Position numbers and translations under genes: made by a program. Positions 28,793 to 40,558 of a DNA stretch of 64,000 bases are shown here, piece by piece (the first letter of the stretch is position 1; each line of letters opens with the position of its first letter). The DNA lies in the NCBI RefSeq assembly GCF_001522585.2, contig NZ_CP013373.1, positions 868,001 through 932,000 on the forward strand, given 5' to 3'. The DNA is from Burkholderia sp. NRF60-BP8 (lineage in GTDB: Bacteria; Pseudomonadota; Gammaproteobacteria; Burkholderiales; Burkholderiaceae). Below the pieces are notes generated by a model. The model made no database searches. It saw nothing but the letters and a program-made list of their open reading frames with translations, and was not told the DNA's origin.

Positions 28793-29440
28793 TCACACAG
28801 TCAGCAAGCCCTTCTTTTCGATGAACGCGATCACGTCCGCGACGCCGTCGAGCGCCTTCAGGTTCGTCATCACGTACGGCCGCTCGCCGCGCATCTTCTT
28901 CGTATCGGACGCCATCACGTCGAGGTTCGCGCCGACCAGCGGCGCGAGGTCGGTCTTGTTGATCACGAGCAGGTCGGACTTCGTGATGCCGGGGCCGCCC
29001 TTGCGCGGAATCTTCTCGCCGCCGGCGACGTCGATCACGTAGATCGTCAGGTCCGACAGCTCGGGGCTGAAGGTCGCCGCGAGATTGTCGCCGCCCGACT
29101 CGATGAACACGATGTCGGCATCGGGAAAACGCGCGAGCATCCGGTCGACGGCTTCGAGGTTGATCGACGCATCTTCCCGGATCGCCGTGTGCGGGCAGCC
29201 GCCCGTCTCGACACCCATGATGCGTTCCTCGGGCAGCGCGCCCGCGACCGTCAGCAGCCGCTGGTCTTCCTTCGTGTAGATGTCGTTCGTGATCGCGACG
29301 AGGTCGTAGCGCTCGCGCATCGCCTTGCACAGCATTTCGAGCAGCGTGGTCTTGCCGGAGCCGACGGGGCCGCCGATGCCGACGCGCAGCGGCGGCAGTT
29401 TCTTCGTGCGGCGAGCGGAGGAGGGTGCAGGTGCGTTCAT
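28793..29440 (-). CDS. ureG: Urease accessory GTPase
   Basis: A 215-residue SIMIBI GTPase with P-loop [13 protein letters not shown] near residue 23, [14 protein letters not shown] near 85 (the CPH nickel-binding motif) and NKTDLAP near 160. GTP hydrolysis drives nickel delivery to the carbamylated active site of UreC, with UreF and UreD. It is the last gene of the operon, 17 bp after ureF. Confidence 0.96.
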   Translation of the reverse strand: MNAPAPSSARRTKKLPPLRVGIGGPVGSGKTTLLEMLCKAMRERYDLVAITNDIYTKEDQRLLTVAGALPEERIMGVETGGCPHTAIREDASINLEAVDRMLARFPDADIVFIESGGDNLAATFSPELSDLTIYVIDVAGGEKIPRKGGPGITKSDLLVINKTDLAPLVGANLDVMASDTKKMRGERPYVMTNLKALDGVADVIAFIEKKGLLTV

Positions 29441-29456
29441 GGTCGGGCGATGAGGT

Positions 29457-30137
29457 TCAGGAGCGGAACAACCGCGAATACTGGGTTTCGTGCCGCGCGG
29501 ACAGGATGCCGAGCTGCGGCGCGAACGTGTTGACGGCGTCGGGCGGCGTCGCGAGCGCGCGGCGCACGGCCGCGTCGATCGCGCCGCGCAGCGCGACGAC
29601 GATGCGTTGCCCGGCGAGCTGGCCGAGCGGCACGGCCTTCAGCGCGGCGGACGTCTGGTTCTCGACCCAGCCGAATGCGTACGCGGCGAGCGTCGCGTCG
29701 GCGCTGGCGTCGTGGGCGGCGGCCGCATACGCGAACGCGGTCGGCAGCGCGACCGGCGACAGCGATGCGAGCGTCGCGCGACGTGCGGCGTCGCCCCATT
29801 CGAGCGACGCGCACAGCTGCGCGAGCGACCAGCCCATCTGTTCGGTTTCGCGGCGCAGTTCGGCCGATTCCCGGCTGGCGACGAACCAGGCGTTTTCGGC
29901 GGCGAGCGCGTGCGTGTCGTGCGTCTGCCAGCGCGCGAGCTGATGCGCGAGGAACGGCAATTCGCCGTGCGCGAGCACGTCGGTCAGGCCGCTCGCGATC
30001 CAGTCGCGTGCGGAGTCGGCATCGCGGATCAGGTTCGCGTCGAGCGCGGCTTCGAGGCCCTGCGAATAGCTGTACGCGCCGATCGGCAAAGCGGGCGACG
30101 CGAGGTGCAGCAGCGCGACGAGTTCAGTGGTGGTCAT
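29457..30137 (-). CDS. ureF: Urease accessory protein UreF
   Basis: The 226-residue helical protein starts with [26 protein letters not shown], the conserved UreF N-terminus, and ends in an Arg/Ser-rich tail. It forms the UreD-UreF-UreG maturation complex with apo-urease. The ATG at 30137 is chosen at the start of homology; it overlaps the 3' end of ureE by 14 bp, implying coupling. The longer upstream frame is an antiphase reading of the His-rich ureE tail. Confidence 0.93.
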   Translation of the reverse strand: MTTTELVALLHLASPALPIGAYSYSQGLEAALDANLIRDADSARDWIASGLTDVLAHGELPFLAHQLARWQTHDTHALAAENAWFVASRESAELRRETEQMGWSLAQLCASLEWGDAARRATLASLSPVALPTAFAYAAAAHDASADATLAAYAFGWVENQTSAALKAVPLGQLAGQRIVVALRGAIDAAVRRALATPPDAVNTFAPQLGILSARHETQYSRLFRS

Positions 30138-30738
30138 GACCGTGGTGGCCGTGCGTGCAGCCGGGACCATGCTGGTGATCGTGATCGTGATCGTGATCGT
30201 GATCGTGCGAGTGCGAGTGCCCGTGGTGTTCGCCGAACACCTGTTGCGCGAGCGCGTAATCCTCGGCGAACGTCGCGTCGTGCCCATGCTTGTGACCGCC
30301 GCCGTACGCGCCGGCTTCCGGCTGGAACGGCGCACGCGTGGATTCGACCTGCGTGCCGAGCCGGCGCAGCATGTCCGCGAGCACCGGATCGGCCTCGAGC
30401 TTCAGGTAGCCTTCGCCGATCTCGACCGGCGTGTGGCGATTGCCGAGGTGATACGCGGCGCGCATCAGCGTGAGCGGGTCGGCCGCGCGCACGAGCAGCA
30501 CGGTTTCGGGCGCCGCGGCGATGCGCACGAGCGCGCCGTCGTCGGCGACGAGCACGTCGCCGTCGCGCAGCACGGTGCCGCGCGGCAGCAGGACCGCGAC
30601 GTCCTCGCCGGTGTCGAGCGTCGCCGCGAGGCGGCTCTTGCAGCGGGCGTCATAGGCGAGCGTGAGCGTCGGCGCGCGTGCGACGAGCGACGCGGCGAGT
30701 TTCACGTTCGGGGCGATGCGTTTGTCGAGGGTGCGCAT
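30124..30738 (-). CDS. ureE: Urease nickel metallochaperone UreE
   Basis: A 204-residue protein with a UreE core ([20 protein letters not shown] near residue 47; [10 protein letters not shown] near 98, containing the conserved metal-binding His) and a long His/Asp-rich C-terminus with alternating HD. The tail binds nickel and hands it to UreG. The DNA encoding the HD run (about 30176-30211) is a near-perfect hexamer repeat, GTGATC units on the plus strand, so its copy number could vary by replication slippage. Confidence 0.95.
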   Translation of the reverse strand: MRTLDKRIAPNVKLAASLVARAPTLTLAYDARCKSRLAATLDTGEDVAVLLPRGTVLRDGDVLVADDGALVRIAAAPETVLLVRAADPLTLMRAAYHLGNRHTPVEIGEGYLKLEADPVLADMLRRLGTQVESTRAPFQPEAGAYGGGHKHGHDATFAEDYALAQQVFGEHHGHSHSHDHDHDHDHDHQHGPGCTHGHHGHDHH

Positions 30739-30756
30739 GAAACCAAGGATTCCGAA

Positions 30757-32463
30757 TCAGAACAGGAAGTAGCGCTGCGCCATCGGCAGCACCGTTGCCG
30801 GTTCGCAGGTGAGCAACTGACCGTCGGCGATCACGTCGTAGGTTTCCGGATCGACGCTGATCGACGGACGCCATGCGTTGTGGATCATGTCGGCCTTCGT
30901 CACGGTGCGGCAGTTGCGCACCGGCACGATGCGTTTCGCGAGGCCATAGCGCTGCGCGATGCCCGCATCGGCCGCCATCTGCGACACGAAGGTCAGCGAC
31001 GTGCGCGCGAGCGCACCGCCGCGCGTCGCGAACATCTCGCGATAGTGAACCGGCTGCGGCGTCGGGATCGACGCGTTCGGGTCGCCCATCTGCGCGACGG
31101 CGATCATCCCGCCCTTCAGGATCATCGACGGCTTGATCCCGAAGAACGCCGGTTCCCACAGCACGAGGTCGGCCCACTTGCCGGGTTCGATCGAGCCGAC
31201 TTCGTGCGCGATGCCGTGCGTGAGCGCCGGGTTGATCGTGTACTTGGCGACGTAGCGCTTCGCGCGGAAGTTGTCGTTGCGCGCGCCGTCTTCCGGCAGC
31301 GCGCCGCGCTGCACCTTCATCTTGTGCGCGGTCTGCCACGTGCGGATGATCACTTCGCCGACGCGGCCCATCGCCTGCGAATCGGACGACAGCATCGACA
31401 GCGCGCCGAGATCGTGCAGGATGTCCTCGGCCGCGATCGTCTCGCGGCGGATCCGCGATTCGGCGAACGCGAGATCCTCGGCGATCGACGGATCGAGGTG
31501 ATGGCACACCATCAGCATGTCGAGATGCTCGTCGAGCGTGTTGATCGTGTAAGGGCGCGTCGGATTGGTCGACGACGGCAGCACGTTCGCCTCGCCGCAC
31601 ACTTTCAGGATGTCGGGCGCATGGCCGCCGCCCGCGCCTTCGGTGTGATACGTATGGATCGTGCGGCCCTTGAACGCCGCGACCGTCGATTCGACGAAAC
31701 CGGCTTCGTTCAGCGTGTCGGTATGGATCGCGACCTGCGTGTCGGTGTCGTCGGCAACCGACAGGCAGTTGTCGATCGCGGCGGGCGTCGTGCCCCAGTC
31801 CTCGTGCAGCTTCAGGCCGATCGCACCGGCCGCGATCTGCTCGACGAGCGGCTGCGGCAGGCTTGCATTGCCCTTGCCGAGAAAGCCGAGATTGATCGGC
31901 CAGCCGTCGGCGGCCTGCAGCATCCGCTCCATGTGCCACGGGCCCGGCGTGCAGGTCGTCGCATTGGTGCCGGTGGCCGGCCCCGTGCCGCCGCCGAGCA
32001 TCGTCGTGAGGCCCGACGCGAGCGCCTCGTCGATCTGCTGCGGGCTGATGAAGTGGATGTGCGTGTCGATGCCGCCCGCGGTGACGATCAGCCCTTCGCC
32101 GGCGATCACTTCGGTGGCGGCGCCGATCGCGATCGTCACGCCCGGTTGAATGTCGGGGTTGCCGGCCTTGCCGATCGCGGCGATGCGGCCGTGCTTGATC
32201 GCGATGTCGGCCTTCACGATGCCCCAGTGATCGAGGATCACCGCGTTCGTGACGACCGTGTCGGGCACGTCGGCGGCCACGCGCTGCGACTGGCCCATCC
32301 CGTCGCGGATCACTTTCCCGCCGCCGAATTTCACTTCCTCGCCGTAGGTCGTGAAATCGCGCTCGATCTCGATCAGCAGTTCGGTATCGGCGAGCCGGAC
32401 GCGGTCGCCCGTCGTCGGCCCGAACATTTCCGCGTACGCGCGGCGGCTCAAGCGTAGTGTCAT
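30757..32463 (-). CDS. ureC: Urease alpha subunit
   Basis: The 568-residue catalytic subunit of urease. It has the nickel ligand region [14 protein letters not shown] near residue 130, the carbamylated lysine region [12 protein letters not shown] near 215 and the flap [25 protein letters not shown] with the catalytic His near 320. It hydrolyses urea to ammonia and carbamate. Length and motifs are full and intact. It lies 30 bp after ureB. Confidence 0.98.
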   Translation of the reverse strand: MTLRLSRRAYAEMFGPTTGDRVRLADTELLIEIERDFTTYGEEVKFGGGKVIRDGMGQSQRVAADVPDTVVTNAVILDHWGIVKADIAIKHGRIAAIGKAGNPDIQPGVTIAIGAATEVIAGEGLIVTAGGIDTHIHFISPQQIDEALASGLTTMLGGGTGPATGTNATTCTPGPWHMERMLQAADGWPINLGFLGKGNASLPQPLVEQIAAGAIGLKLHEDWGTTPAAIDNCLSVADDTDTQVAIHTDTLNEAGFVESTVAAFKGRTIHTYHTEGAGGGHAPDILKVCGEANVLPSSTNPTRPYTINTLDEHLDMLMVCHHLDPSIAEDLAFAESRIRRETIAAEDILHDLGALSMLSSDSQAMGRVGEVIIRTWQTAHKMKVQRGALPEDGARNDNFRAKRYVAKYTINPALTHGIAHEVGSIEPGKWADLVLWEPAFFGIKPSMILKGGMIAVAQMGDPNASIPTPQPVHYREMFATRGGALARTSLTFVSQMAADAGIAQRYGLAKRIVPVRNCRTVTKADMIHNAWRPSISVDPETYDVIADGQLLTCEPATVLPMAQRYFLF

Positions 32464-32492
32464 GTTGCTGTTCCTGAAGAGCGGGGCGCGGC

Positions 32493-32798
32493 TTACAGCG
32501 GCCCCATCACCTTGCCCTGAAAACCGTAGACGGCGCGCTCGCCCGCAAGCGCGACGAGCTCGACGGTGCGCGTCTGGCCCGGTTCGAAGCGCACGGCCGT
32601 GCCGGCCGCGATGTTGAGCCGGAAGCCGCGCGCGGCCGCGCGGTCGAACGACAAAGCGTCGTTGACTTCGAAGAAGTGGTAGTGCGAGCCGACCTGCACC
32701 GGGCGATCGCCGGTGTTCGCGACGACGAGCGTCAGCGTTTCGCGGCCCGCGTTCAGTTCGTGCTCGCCGTCGTCGGTGAGGATTTCGCCGGGGATCAT
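32493..32798 (-). CDS. ureB: Urease beta subunit
   Basis: The 101-residue protein starts MIPGEI and carries [11 protein letters not shown] near residue 37 and RGFRLNI, the standard UreB sequence. It packs with UreA and UreC in the (abc)3 enzyme. The ATG at 32798 is selected by family start; it lies 8 bp after the ureA stop. The upstream extension of this frame is the antiphase of ureA and ureD. Confidence 0.97.
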   Translation of the reverse strand: MIPGEILTDDGEHELNAGRETLTLVVANTGDRPVQVGSHYHFFEVNDALSFDRAAARGFRLNIAAGTAVRFEPGQTRTVELVALAGERAVYGFQGKVMGPL

Positions 32799-32806
32799 GC
32801 GGTGCC

Positions 32807-33109
32807 TCACGGAATCGGGTGGTGGACGGTCACGAGCTTCGTGCCGTCGGGGAAGGTCGCTTCGACCTGGATGTCGGGAATCATTTCCGGCACGCCGTCC
32901 ATCACGTCGTCGCGCGTGAGCAGCGTCGTGCCGTAGTGCATCACCTCGGCGACCGTCTTGCCGTCGCGCGCGGCTTCCATCAGCGCGGCGGTGATGAACG
33001 CGACCGCCTCCGGATAGTTGAGCTTCAGGCCGCGCGCGCGGCGGCGTTCGGCGAGCAGCGCCGCCGTGAAGATCAGCAGCTTGTCCTTTTCGCGGGGAGT
33101 CAGTTTCAT
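32807..33109 (-). CDS. ureA: Urease gamma subunit
   Basis: A 100-residue protein starting [23 protein letters not shown] with [10 protein letters not shown] and a C-terminal [12 protein letters not shown], the complete UreA family sequence. It is separated from ureD by 234 bp. That gap holds no gene that I can support and could contain an internal promoter. Confidence 0.97.
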
Positions 33110-33343
33110 GAAGGCAGACGTTCAGTAAAACGTAATTTTTGTCGATGCACCCGTAACCGGACGGATGCACGGGCATCGTAGCACCGCGCTGTTCGGTGCG
33201 CGCCGTGTATCGGTTATGTAAGCAGCAAGGCGCGTGCCATGGGCATCGAATGCAGCGCAATGCGCGTTCGTGGTGCGCGATGCATGGGTAACGTGCGGCG
33301 CCCGACGTGGAATGCGCCGAAACGGTGCGTGGCGCGAGCGCGT

Positions 33344-34354
<1,011 letters not shown>

Positions 34355-34370
34355 TCATGCGCGGTGCCAG

Positions 34371-34404
34371 CCGCCGTGCCTACCGCCGTGCCTACCGCCG
34401 TGCC
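34371..34404 (+). repeat. 12-bp tandem repeat between urtE and ureD
   Basis: TACCGCCGTGCC occurs twice in full and once in part in tandem in the 190-bp gap between the urtE stop and the ureD start. It is non-coding and may simply be a slippage product; the gap is otherwise featureless. Confidence 0.7.
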
Positions 34405-34409
34405 GCGCG

Positions 34410-35102
34410 TCACACCGCGATCAGCTCGCGCACGCCGTTCGTCTCCATGTCGCGCGCATCGCCCCCCGCGACGATCTCGCCGCGGCTCATCACCCAGTAG
34501 CGATCGGCGATCGATCGCGCGAAATCGTAATACTGTTCGACGAGCAGCACGGTCATCTTCGATTCGTCGACGAGCTGGCGCAGCGTGCGACCGATGTCCT
34601 GGATGATCGACGGCTGGATGCCCTCGGTCGGCTCGTCGAGGATCAGCAACTGCGGCTCGCTCATCAGCGCGCGGCCGATCGCGAGCTGTTGCTGCTGGCC
34701 GCCCGACAGGTCGCCGCCGCGCCGTGCGCGCATGTCCTTCAGCACCGGGAACAGGTCGTAGATGCGATCGGGCACCTTCGCGGGCGCCTTGCGGCTCGCC
34801 GCGCCGACGAGCAGGTTCTCCTCGACGGTGAGCCGCGGAAAGATGTCGCGGCCCTGCGGCACGTACGCGAGCCCGGCCGCGACGCGCGCATACGGCGGCA
34901 GTGCGCCGAGCGCGGTGCCGCGCCACCACACGCTGCCGCTCTTCGCGGCGACGACGCCCATCAGGCAGCGCAGCAGCGTGCTCTTGCCGACGCCGTTGCG
35001 GCCGAGCAGCACGGTGAGCTGGCCGTCGTCGGCGGCGAGGTTCACGTTGCGCAGGATATGGCTGCCGCCGTAGTACTGGTTCAGCGCTTCGATTTTCAGC
35101 AT
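34410..35102 (-). CDS. urtE: Urea ABC transporter ATP-binding protein UrtE
   Basis: The 230-residue ATPase is LivF-like with Walker A (GRNGVGKST near residue 33), signature LSGGQQQQLAIG near 134 and Walker B LLILDEPTEGIQP near 154. It is one of the two ATPases of the high-affinity urea importer. It follows urtD by 4 bp and precedes ureD, which links urea uptake to hydrolysis. Confidence 0.92.
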   Translation of the reverse strand: MLKIEALNQYYGGSHILRNVNLAADDGQLTVLLGRNGVGKSTLLRCLMGVVAAKSGSVWWRGTALGALPPYARVAAGLAYVPQGRDIFPRLTVEENLLVGAASRKAPAKVPDRIYDLFPVLKDMRARRGGDLSGGQQQQLAIGRALMSEPQLLILDEPTEGIQPSIIQDIGRTLRQLVDESKMTVLLVEQYYDFARSIADRYWVMSRGEIVAGGDARDMETNGVRELIAV

Positions 35103-35106
35103 CGCA

Positions 35107-35964
35107 TCATCGTCCGAGGTAAGACTCGATCACCGCGTCGTCGCGCTTGACCTGGTCGAGCGTGCCGTGCGCGAGCACCGCGCCTTCGGCCATCACCGTC
35201 ACGCGCCCCGTGTCGCCCGCGAGCGCCGCGACGAATTCCATGTCGTGCTCGACGACCATCATCGAGCAGGTGCCGCGCAGCGTGTTCAGCAGCTCGGCGA
35301 GCTCCATCGTCTCGTGGTCGGTCATCCCCGCCGCCGGCTCGTCGAGCAGCAGCAGCGCGGGGCGCTGCATCAGCAGCATGCCGATTTCGAGCCGCTGCTT
35401 CTGCCCGTGCGACAGTTCGCCGGCCGCGCGATACGCGTGGCTTTCGAGGCCGATCAGCGCGAGCGTCTCCTCGATCTTCGCCTGCGCGGTGCGGTCGAGC
35501 CGCGCGCGCAGCGACGCGAGCCAGCCCTTGTCGGTCTGCATCGCGAGTTCGAGGTTTTCCCACACCGGATGCTGTTCGAACACGGTCGGCTTCTGAAATT
35601 TGCGGCCGATGCCCGCACGCGCGATCTCGGGCTCGTTCATCCGTGCGAGATCGATCGTCTGGCCGAGAAACACCTTGCCCGCATCGGGCCGCGTCTTGCC
35701 GGTGATCACGTCCATCATCGTCGTTTTGCCCGCGCCGTTCGGGCCGATCACGCAGCGCAGCTCGCCCGCGTCGATCGCGAGCGACAGCTTCTTCAGCGCG
35801 CGAAAGCCGTCGAAGCTCACCTCGATATCCTCGAGATACAGGATCGTGCCGTGCGACGTGTCGATGCCGGGCGGCACGACGCGCCCCATCGACGCGCTGC
35901 CGCTGACGGCGAGCAGTTCGTCTTCGGGCGGCGGCGTGAACTGGTAGAGCGCCGTTCCGTTCAT
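35107..35964 (-). CDS. urtD: Urea ABC transporter ATP-binding protein UrtD
   Basis: The 285-residue LivG-like ATPase has a roughly 35-residue N-terminal extension, Walker A (GPNGAGKTT near residue 74), signature LSHGQKQRLEIG near 190 and Walker B LLLLDEPAAGM near 209. The ATG at 35964 overlaps the urtC stop by ATGA, which fixes the start. It is partner of UrtE in powering urea import. Confidence 0.92.
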   Translation of the reverse strand: MNGTALYQFTPPPEDELLAVSGSASMGRVVPPGIDTSHGTILYLEDIEVSFDGFRALKKLSLAIDAGELRCVIGPNGAGKTTMMDVITGKTRPDAGKVFLGQTIDLARMNEPEIARAGIGRKFQKPTVFEQHPVWENLELAMQTDKGWLASLRARLDRTAQAKIEETLALIGLESHAYRAAGELSHGQKQRLEIGMLLMQRPALLLLDEPAAGMTDHETMELAELLNTLRGTCSMMVVEHDMEFVAALAGDTGRVTVMAEGAVLAHGTLDQVKRDDAVIESYLGR

Positions 35965-37148
35965 GCGCGTTTCCCCTTTGCGAGCACGGTTTCGACGAGG
36001 CCCATGATGCCGCGCGGCAGCAACAGCGGCACGAGCACGAAGATCAGGCCGAGGAAGAACAGCCAGTATTCGGCGAAGTATGCGGTGAAGAAACTCTTCG
36101 CGCCGTTCACCGCGAACGCGCCGACGATCGGCCCGATCAGCGTGCCGCGCCCGCCCACCGCGACCCAGATCGCCATTTCGATCGAGTTGCCCGGCGACAT
36201 CTCGCCGGGATTGATGATGCCGACCTGCGGCACGTACAGCGCGCCGGCGACGCCGCACAGCACGGCCGACACGGTCCACACGAACAGCTTGTACGCGAGC
36301 GGGCTGTAGCCGAGGAACATCAGCCGCGTCTCGCCGTCGCGCACCGCGGTCACCACGCGCCCGAGCTTGCTCGTGACGATCGCGCGCGCGGCGACGAACG
36401 CGAGCACGAGCGTCGCGAACGTCAGCAGCAGCAGCACCGTGCGCGTGCCCGGCGACGTGATCGCGAAGCCGGCGATGCGCTTGAAATCCGTGAAGCCGTT
36501 ATTGCCGCCGAAGCCCGTCTCGTTGCGATAGAACAGCAGCATCGCGGCGAACGTCAGCGCCTGCGTGATGATCGACAGGTACACGCCTTTCACGCGCGAG
36601 CGGAACGTGAAGAAGCCGAACACCCACGCGAGCACGGCCGGCACGAGTACGACGAGCGCGAGCGCCCACGCGAGATGCTGTGTGCCGTTCCAGTACCACG
36701 GCAACTGGTGCCAGTCGAGGAACACCATGAAGTCGGGCAGGTCGCTGCCGTACTTGCCGTCGCGGCCGATCTCGCGCATCAGGTACATGCCGATCGCATA
36801 GCCGCCGAGCGCGAAGAACAACCCGTGGCCGAGGCTCAGGATCCCGCAGTAGCCCCACACGAGATCGAGCGCGAGCGCGGCGATCGCGTAGCACATCAGC
36901 TTTCCGGCGAGCGTCATCGTGTACGCGGACAGATGCAGCGCGCTGGTTTCCGGCACGACGAGCGCGGCGAGCGGCACGCCGATGCCGATCGCCACGCACA
37001 GCGCGACGAGCGCGAGCCACGCGCGGCGCGACAGCAGCGCAGGGCGGGGCGGCAGGCCGAGCGCGAAGCCGTCCGCCGCGCGCGCGCCGGCGGCGGGCTT
37101 CGACGTATCGGCGACCGGGTTCGGCATCGAATCGGTGAATGAAGTCAC
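35961..37148 (-). CDS. urtC: Urea ABC transporter permease UrtC
   Basis: A 395-residue LivM-type permease with about ten hydrophobic helices and the motif LDLVWGYCGILSLGHGLFFALGGY-like stretch near residue 95 (key part SLGHGLFFALGGYAIG). It forms the membrane channel with UrtB. It begins one base after the urtB stop region and overlaps urtD, so the genes are tightly coupled. Confidence 0.92.
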   Translation of the reverse strand: MTSFTDSMPNPVADTSKPAAGARAADGFALGLPPRPALLSRRAWLALVALCVAIGIGVPLAALVVPETSALHLSAYTMTLAGKLMCYAIAALALDLVWGYCGILSLGHGLFFALGGYAIGMYLMREIGRDGKYGSDLPDFMVFLDWHQLPWYWNGTQHLAWALALVVLVPAVLAWVFGFFTFRSRVKGVYLSIITQALTFAAMLLFYRNETGFGGNNGFTDFKRIAGFAITSPGTRTVLLLLTFATLVLAFVAARAIVTSKLGRVVTAVRDGETRLMFLGYSPLAYKLFVWTVSAVLCGVAGALYVPQVGIINPGEMSPGNSIEMAIWVAVGGRGTLIGPIVGAFAVNGAKSFFTAYFAEYWLFFLGLIFVLVPLLLPRGIMGLVETVLAKGKRA

Positions 37149-37149
37149 G

Positions 37150-38769
37150 TCAAGCCTCCGCGCTGCGGCCCTTCGGGGCGAACATGCCCTGCGGGCGTTT
37201 CTGGATGAACAGCACGATCATCGCGAGCACCGCGATCTTCGCGAGCACGGCGCCCCAGAACGGTTCGATCGCCTTGCTCGCGAGCCCGAGCCCGAAGCCG
37301 CCCAACACGGTGCCGGCGATCTGCCCGACGCCGCCCAGCACGACGGCCATGAACGAATCGATGATGTAGTTCTGGCCGAGATCGGGGCCCACGTTGCCGA
37401 TCTGCGACAGCGCGCAGCCGCCGAGGCCCGCGATGCCCGCGCCGAATGCGAACGCATACGCGTCGACGCGTGCGGTCTTCACGCCGACGCAGGCGGCCAT
37501 CCGGCGGTTCTGCGTGACCGCGCGCACGAACAGCCCGAGCCGCGTCTTCGTCAGCACGGCCCACGCAACGAACACCACCGCGAGCGCGAACGCGAGGATC
37601 GCGAGCCGGTTGTACGGCAGGATCAGGTTCTGCATCACCGTCACGCCGCCGCTCATCCACGACGGGTTCGCGACCTGCACGTTCTGCGCGCCGAACAGCA
37701 TGCGCGTCGCCTGGATCAGGATCAGGCTCACGCCGAAGGTCGCGAGCAGCGTTTCGAGCGGGCGGCCGTACAGGTGCCGCAGCACGAGCCGCTCGAGCAC
37801 GATGCCGACGAGCGCGGCCGCCGCGAACGACACGGGCACGGCGACGAGCGGATACCAGTCGAATGCGCCGGGCGCGTAGCGCTGGATCAGCGTCTGCACG
37901 ACATAGGTTGCGTACGCACCGATCATCAGGAATTCGCCGTGCGCCATGTTGATCACGCCGATCAGCCCGTACGTGATCGCGAGGCCGAGCGCGGCGAGCA
38001 GCAGCACGCTGCCGAGCGACAGGCCGGCGAACAGCGTGCCGGCGATTTCGCCGCGGCGCTGCAGCGCGTGGAGCGCGTCGAGTCCTTGTTGCGCTGCGGC
38101 GCGGACCTGTGCATCGGGTTCCGCGTAGCTGCCGTCGGCGTTTTTCGCGACCAGCGGGCGCAGTTGTTCGATCATGTCGAGATCGCTGCGCGCGGCCACC
38201 ACCTGCACGGCTTCGAGGCGCTTGGCCGGATCGGCGTCGTGCAGCGCGGCGATCGCCCACAGCGCATCGAGACGACGTTTCAATGCCGGATCGGTTTCCT
38301 TTGCACGGGCGCGGTCGATCATCGGCTTGAGCGCCGGGTCGGGCGACTTCAGCAGCGCGTCGATCGCGTCGCGGCGCGCGGCGGCGTCGGGCGACGCGAG
38401 CGCGAGGCCCGACAGCGCGCCGGCGATCTTCGTGCGCAGCAGGTTGTTCAGCATCACCGGCTGCGCGTCGCCGGCCGGCGTCGCGGCCTGCGTAAGCGCG
38501 TCGTGCGCGGTGTCGCCGGCCTGGATCAGCAGGCGGCCGTCGCCGGTCGCGAGCGCATCGCCGCTCGACAGCGCGTTGAGCACCGCAACGGCACGCGGAT
38601 CGGTGTCGGCGGCGAGCCGTTCGATCGCGGCCGTCTTCGCGTCGAAGTCGTCGCCGGCGAGCGCGGCGGTATCGGCCGCCGTCAGCGCGAACGCGGCGTG
38701 CGGCAGCATGCCCGCGAGGGCGGCGCATGCCGCGATCGCGCGGGCGGCTCGGCGAAAGCGTGTAGGCAT
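37150..38769 (-). CDS. urtB: Urea ABC transporter permease UrtB (long form)
   Basis: The 539-residue protein is a LivH-type permease (GLIGVINMAHGEFLMIGAY near residue 270) with an N-terminal periplasmic domain of about 230 residues preceded by a signal peptide ending near AFA. That extension is usual in UrtB and absent from amino-acid LivH. It pairs with UrtC. Confidence 0.92.
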   Translation of the reverse strand: MPTRFRRAARAIAACAALAGMLPHAAFALTAADTAALAGDDFDAKTAAIERLAADTDPRAVAVLNALSSGDALATGDGRLLIQAGDTAHDALTQAATPAGDAQPVMLNNLLRTKIAGALSGLALASPDAAARRDAIDALLKSPDPALKPMIDRARAKETDPALKRRLDALWAIAALHDADPAKRLEAVQVVAARSDLDMIEQLRPLVAKNADGSYAEPDAQVRAAAQQGLDALHALQRRGEIAGTLFAGLSLGSVLLLAALGLAITYGLIGVINMAHGEFLMIGAYATYVVQTLIQRYAPGAFDWYPLVAVPVSFAAAALVGIVLERLVLRHLYGRPLETLLATFGVSLILIQATRMLFGAQNVQVANPSWMSGGVTVMQNLILPYNRLAILAFALAVVFVAWAVLTKTRLGLFVRAVTQNRRMAACVGVKTARVDAYAFAFGAGIAGLGGCALSQIGNVGPDLGQNYIIDSFMAVVLGGVGQIAGTVLGGFGLGLASKAIEPFWGAVLAKIAVLAMIVLFIQKRPQGMFAPKGRSAEA

Positions 38770-38903
38770 CGGGAAGTCCTGTCGGGCGTGGGGAAGTGGA
38801 GCGGCGCCGGCGCGGGCGGTTCGTCACGGCAAGCGCGGCCGGCGCATCGGCAGCGGGCGGCCGAGCGGCACGTCGCGCACGAAGCGCGACGTGCCGCTTT
38901 GCG

Positions 38904-40211
38904 TCAGGCCAGCGCCGCGCGTTGCCGGCGCAGGAACGCCGGAATCGAGCTGACGACGTCCGGCTTGCCCTGGTTGCCCGCGATGAACGGGCTCCACGGC
39001 TGCGCGCGCACGGCCGTCTTCGTCTTCCACACGACGTTGAACTGCCCGTCGCCGCGGATCTCGCCGATCATCACCGGCTTGTGCAGGTGATGGTTGCCGT
39101 CCATCGCGAGCGTGAAGCCCGACGGCGCGGCCACGGTCTGGCCGATCATCGCGACGCGCACCTTGTCGACGTCGGTGCTCTTCGCCTTCTCGACGGCCTG
39201 CTTCCACATATGGATGCCGACGTAGGTGGCTTCCATCGGATCGTTGGTCACGCGCTTCGCGCCGCCCGGCAGGTTGTTCGCCTTCACCCACGCGGCGAAC
39301 TGGTCCTTGAACTTCGTGTTGGTCGGGTTCTTCACCGACATGAAGTAGTTCCACGCGGCGAGGTGGCCGACGAGCGGTTTCGTGTCGATCCCGCGCAGCT
39401 CTTCCTCGCCGACCGAGAACGCGACGACCGGCACGTCGGTCGCCTTGATCCCCTGGTTGCCCAGCTCCTTGTAGAACGGCACGTTCGAGTCGCCGTTGAT
39501 CGTCGAGACCACGGTCGTCTTGCCGCCTTGCGAGAAAGTCTTGATGTTCGCGACGATGGTCTGGTAATCGCTGTGGCCGAACGGCGTGTAGACCTCCTGA
39601 ATGTCGGCGTCCTTCACGCCCTTCGATTTCAGGAACGCGCGCAGGATCTTGTTGGTCGTGCGCGGATACACGTAGTCGGTGCCGAGCAGGAAGAAGCGCT
39701 TCGCGCCGCCGCCTTCCGCGCTCATCAGGTACTCGACGGCCGGAATGGCCTGCTGGTTCGGCGCGGCGCCCGTGTAGAACACGTTGCGCGACATTTCCTC
39801 GCCTTCGTACTGCACCGGGTAGTAGAGCAGCCCGTTCAGTTCCTCGAACACCGGCAGCACGGACTTGCGCGACACCGACGTCCAGCAGCCGAACACGCAC
39901 GCGACCTTGTCCTGCGTGAGCAGCTGGCGCGCCTTCTCGGCGAACAGCGGCCAGTTCGACGCGGGATCGACCACCACCGGTTCGAGCTTGCGGCCCATCA
40001 CGCCGCCGCTCTTGTTGATGTCGGCGATCGTCATCAGCGCGGTGTCCTTCAGCGACGTCTCCGAGATCGCCATCGTGCCCGACAGCGAATGCAGGATGCC
40101 GACCTTGATCGGGCCGGTGCCCGCATCGGCCGCGTGCGCGAACGGGCTCTTGCCCGCCAGCGCGAGTGCGCCGGCCATCGAACCGAACTTCAACAGACTG
40201 CGACGTTTCAT
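38904..40211 (-). CDS. urtA: Urea ABC transporter substrate-binding protein
   Basis: A 435-residue periplasmic binding protein of the type 1 family. The N-terminus KRRSLLKFG followed by a hydrophobic segment and AHA looks like a Tat signal peptide. The mature part starts GPIKVGILHSLSGTMAISE, a UrtA hallmark, and FGCWTSVSRKSVLPV follows near residue 115. It captures urea for UrtBC. The ATG at 40211 is the only start that keeps the signal peptide. The 134-bp gap to urtB is the largest within the transporter genes. Confidence 0.94.
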   Translation of the reverse strand: MKRRSLLKFGSMAGALALAGKSPFAHAADAGTGPIKVGILHSLSGTMAISETSLKDTALMTIADINKSGGVMGRKLEPVVVDPASNWPLFAEKARQLLTQDKVACVFGCWTSVSRKSVLPVFEELNGLLYYPVQYEGEEMSRNVFYTGAAPNQQAIPAVEYLMSAEGGGAKRFFLLGTDYVYPRTTNKILRAFLKSKGVKDADIQEVYTPFGHSDYQTIVANIKTFSQGGKTTVVSTINGDSNVPFYKELGNQGIKATDVPVVAFSVGEEELRGIDTKPLVGHLAAWNYFMSVKNPTNTKFKDQFAAWVKANNLPGGAKRVTNDPMEATYVGIHMWKQAVEKAKSTDVDKVRVAMIGQTVAAPSGFTLAMDGNHHLHKPVMIGEIRGDGQFNVVWKTKTAVRAQPWSPFIAGNQGKPDVVSSIPAFLRRQRAALA

Positions 40212-40558
40212 CGGGATCCCCTTGTCGTGTTGGATGTGCGTGCGCCGTGGCGGCGCCGGCCATCGTGTAACGCAAGGCATGTGCCAGTCGTGCGGATGCA
40301 CGCCTGGCGTGCCTGCGCGGGGTGCGGGCGAGCATCGGGACGGTGCGGATGACGCGCCGTGCAGCATGCGCGGTCCGTTGCGGTGCAGACGCACGGGCGC
40401 AAATGGTGCACGGCGGTGCTGCGGCGTCGCAACGCAGGAAACGGAGGAGCGGAAAAGAGAAACGGGCGCGCAGTGCGCGCCCGTTCGGCGATTTCGTGCG
40501 GCCGGCGGCAGGGTGCCGGGCGGCGCGGCGGCGCGTGATGCGCCGCCGGAAGGATCGA
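40212..40558 (-). other. 347-bp intergenic region upstream of urtA
   Basis: No gene is supported. It should contain the promoter of the long urt-ure run and the terminator of the rhodanese gene. I could not identify a clear NtrC or sigma-54 site by eye. Confidence 0.4.

Noticed and set aside
30127..32457. 776-codon plus-strand ORF over ureE and ureC
   Set aside because: Antisense shadow of the urease genes; starts in the His-rich repeat and has no domain.
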